Below are positions 11,394 through 13,337 of a DNA stretch of 13,337 nucleotides, piece by piece. How positions within the stretch are numbered: position 1 is the first letter of the stretch; the number at the start of each line of letters is the position of its first letter. Source of the stretch: UBA8296 sp031581145 (lineage in GTDB: Bacteria; Bacteroidota; Rhodothermia; Balneolales; Balneolaceae); NCBI GenBank assembly GCA_031581145.1, contig JAVLBP010000027.1:1-13337 (forward strand), in the 5' to 3' direction. The notes beneath the pieces were generated by a model, which was given only the letters and a program-made list of their open reading frames with translations, ran no database searches and was not told where the DNA came from. Position numbers and translations under genes: made by a program.

Positions 11394-13337
11394 ATGGAAG
11401 GTAATTTTTCAAGCAAAGTAAGAGACGTCATTCAATTTAGTCGCGAGGAAGCCCTTCGCCTTGGACACGATTACATAGGAACAGAGCACTTGCTCCTCGG
11501 TATTGTTCGACTAGGTGACGGCGTGGCTGTCAAAATTCTCAAGAATCTCGATTGTGATCTTACAGCGCTAAAGCGCACAGTGGAAGAAACAGTTCGTGGC
11601 ACCGGTGGATCGGTGACCGTTGGCAATATCCCATTGACGAAGCAAGCTGAAAAAGTACTTCGAATTACCTACCTCGAGGCTAAGCTTTACAAAAGCGACA
11701 CGATTGGCACAGAGCATCTCCTACTCTCGTTACTACGTGACGAAGAAAACATTGCAGCCCAAATTTTGTTGCAGTTCGATGTGACATATGACGGTGTGCG
11801 TGAAGAGCTAGACATGATCATCTCAGGCAAGGACCGAGAAGAGAGCTCATCAAACGACAATGACGACACAGAAGCTGGAAGCAGCTCTAGCCGTTCCGGT
11901 CGTGATAAAAAAGATAAATCCAAAACCCCTGTGCTGGATAATTTTGGGAAAGATCTCACATCTGCAGCTTTAGAGGGTCGTTTGGATCCAATTATCGGCC
12001 GTGAAAAAGAGATTGAGCGTGTGGCTCAGGTCCTTAGTCGCCGTAAAAAGAATAATCCTGTATTGATCGGGGAGCCTGGAGTGGGAAAAACAGCCATTGC
12101 AGAGGGATTGGCTTCGCGAATTGTGGAAAAAAAAGTCTCTCGGGTCTTATTTGATAAGCGTGTCGTTGCACTCGATTTGACAGCACTTGTTGCTGGAACA
12201 AAATATCGCGGGCAGTTTGAGGAACGGATGAAAGCGGTCATGACAGAGCTTGAAAAGCATCCCAATATCATTTTGTTCATTGATGAGCTCCATACGCTCG
12301 TTGGTGCTGGGGGGGCTTCCGGGTCCTTGGATGCATCCAACATGCTCAAGCCAGCCCTTGCACGAGGTGATATTCAAGCGATTGGAGCAACTACACTTAA
12401 TGAGTACCGTCAATACATCGAAAAAGATGGTGCGCTTGAGCGACGGTTCCAGAAAATTATGGTTGAGCCTACGACTGTAGAGCAAACCCACCAAATCTTG
12501 CAGCAAATAAAGGCAAAATATGAGCGTCATCACCTGGTTCAGTTCACTGATGCCGCCTTGGATGCTTGTGTGGCGCTTACCGAACGGTATGTAACCGATC
12601 ACTTCCTACCGGATAAAGCCATTGATGCCCTAGATGAGGCGGGGGCTCGCGTCCACCTATCGAATATTCATATTCCAGAGGAAATCCTTGATCTCGAGGA
12701 GCAACTTGAAAAGGTGGGCCACGAAAAGAACGAAATGGTCAAGAATCAGCAATTTGAGGAAGCAGCTAGGTATCGTGATAATGAGAAGAAACTCTTGGAT
12801 TCACTTGACGAAGCCAAGGCTCGCTGGGAGCAAGATGCTCAAAACATCATTCATGATGTAAATGAAGAAGATGTTGCCAGCGTCGTCGCGATGATGAGTG
12901 GCATCCCTGTGAATCGAATCTCGCAAAATGAGAGTACACGACTTCTTGGGATGCGCGAAGAACTTTCAAGAAACGTGATTGGTCAACAAGAGGCCATTGA
13001 AAAGCTAACCAAAGCCATTCAGCGCACACGTGCTGGACTCAAAGAACCTAATCGTCCTATTGGTTCCTTTATTTTCCTTGGTCCTACGGGTGTAGGAAAA
13101 ACCGAAATGGCCAAAGTACTTTCAAAGTTTTTGTTCGATAAGGATGACTCCCTTATTCGTATCGATATGAGTGAGTACATGGAGAAGTTTAGTGTGTCAC
13201 GCCTCGTGGGTGCACCTCCAGGGTATGTTGGGTATGAGGAAGGTGGCATTCTCACTGAAAAAGTGCGTCGCAAACCTTACAGCGTGGTGCTTTTGGACGA
13301 AATCGAGAAAGCGCATCCTGATGTCTTCAACATCTTG
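11394..13337 (+). CDS. clpC: ATP-dependent Clp protease ATP-binding subunit ClpC (3' end outside window)
   Basis: This is a Hsp100 AAA+ unfoldase that feeds substrates to ClpP. The first 648 codons are present and the frame is open to the window end; full-length ClpC is usually about 810-850 residues. Two Clp-N repeats each carry GTEHLLL (29-35 and 105-111). A Ser/Asp/Lys-rich linker spans about 147-178. The first AAA+ domain has Walker A GEPGVGKT (226-233), pore loop TKYRGQFEER, Walker B ILFIDELH (Asp297/Glu298) and arginines in LERRFQK. A middle domain with a UVR-like motif (QQFEEAARYRDNEKKL, about 452-467) separates ClpC from ClpA, and the short middle domain separates it from ClpB. The second domain has Walker A GPTGVGKT (563-570), pore loop GYVGYEEGG and Walker B VVLLDEIEKAH. 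The ATG at 11394 lacks a strong Shine-Dalgarno but aligns with family starts. Confidence 0.96.
   Translation, partial: MEGNFSSKVRDVIQFSREEALRLGHDYIGTEHLLLGIVRLGDGVAVKILKNLDCDLTALKRTVEETVRGTGGSVTVGNIPLTKQAEKVLRITYLEAKLYKSDTIGTEHLLLSLLRDEENIAAQILLQFDVTYDGVREELDMIISGKDREESSSNDNDDTEAGSSSSRSGRDKKDKSKTPVLDNFGKDLTSAALEGRLDPIIGREKEIERVAQVLSRRKKNNPVLIGEPGVGKTAIAEGLASRIVEKKVSRVLFDKRVVALDLTALVAGTKYRGQFEERMKAVMTELEKHPNIILFIDELHTLVGAGGASGSLDASNMLKPALARGDIQAIGATTLNEYRQYIEKDGALERRFQKIMVEPTTVEQTHQILQQIKAKYERHHLVQFTDAALDACVALTERYVTDHFLPDKAIDALDEAGARVHLSNIHIPEEILDLEEQLEKVGHEKNEMVKNQQFEEAARYRDNEKKLLDSLDEAKARWEQDAQNIIHDVNEEDVASVVAMMSGIPVNRISQNESTRLLGMREELSRNVIGQQEAIEKLTKAIQRTRAGLKEPNRPIGSFIFLGPTGVGKTEMAKVLSKFLFDKDDSLIRIDMSEYMEKFSVSRLVGAPPGYVGYEEGGILTEKVRRKPYSVVLLDEIEKAHPDVFNIL

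Noticed and set aside
12147..12602. Minus-strand open frame of 151 codons within clpC
   Set aside because: It is fully antisense to well-conserved ClpC AAA+ motifs, and its translation shows no recognisable domain.

Overview
The window reads as ordinary chromosomal DNA from a bacterium of the Fibrobacterota-Chlorobiota-Bacteroidota (FCB) superphylum, most likely a Balneolota/Rhodothermota-type organism. The signs are a six-domain ribosomal protein S1 with the long acidic tails common in that group, the cmk-rpsA pairing, most start codons lacking a Shine-Dalgarno sequence, and two promoters resembling the Bacteroidota form (TTTG, 19-20 bases, TAnnTTTG). A Mrp-type sodium/proton antiporter module hints at a saline or alkaline habitat. 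The taxonomic placement is inference from protein style, not from a marker gene search.

Layout. Positions 1-2688 (+) hold the 3' end of a Mrp-like antiporter operon: a truncated MrpD-type subunit, a 100-residue two-helix membrane protein and a 649-residue MrpD/NuoL-type subunit. They are joined by 4-base start/stop overlaps and preceded by strong Shine-Dalgarno sequences. Positions 2695-4415 (-) hold uppP, nuoJ and nuoK, read in that order and converging on the antiporter operon with only 6 bases between stop codons. Positions 4480-5802 (+) hold a MoxR-family AAA+ ATPase and an unrecognised 85-residue basic protein. A bidirectional terminator follows, serving mainly rpsA. Positions 5871-9158 (-) hold cmk then rpsA. 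Positions 9272-11206 (+) hold rpsT and gpmI, 3 bases apart, read from a divergent promoter region shared with cmk. Positions 11394-13337 (+) hold the first 648 codons of clpC, which runs off the window. Upstream of clpC lie three 19-bp direct repeats abutting a candidate promoter.

Functions. The left part concerns membrane energetics (antiporter subunits and complex I proton-channel subunits J and K) and recycling of the undecaprenyl carrier lipid. The right part is housekeeping: translation (S1, S20), nucleotide metabolism (Cmk), glycolysis (GpmI) and protein quality control (ClpC, MoxR). I see no tRNA, rRNA, insertion sequence, phage gene or CRISPR array.

The points most worth a second look are the 19-bp iteron-like array next to the clpC promoter, the in-frame 15-bp (pentapeptide) tandem repeats in three unrelated genes, the detached uppP-nuoJ-nuoK group, the 85-residue unknown gene, the hairpin in the rpsA leader, and the contrast in Shine-Dalgarno use between the antiporter operon and the rest. 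I found no clear new multi-gene system. The window is mostly conserved core genes, with interest at the level of arrangement and regulation.
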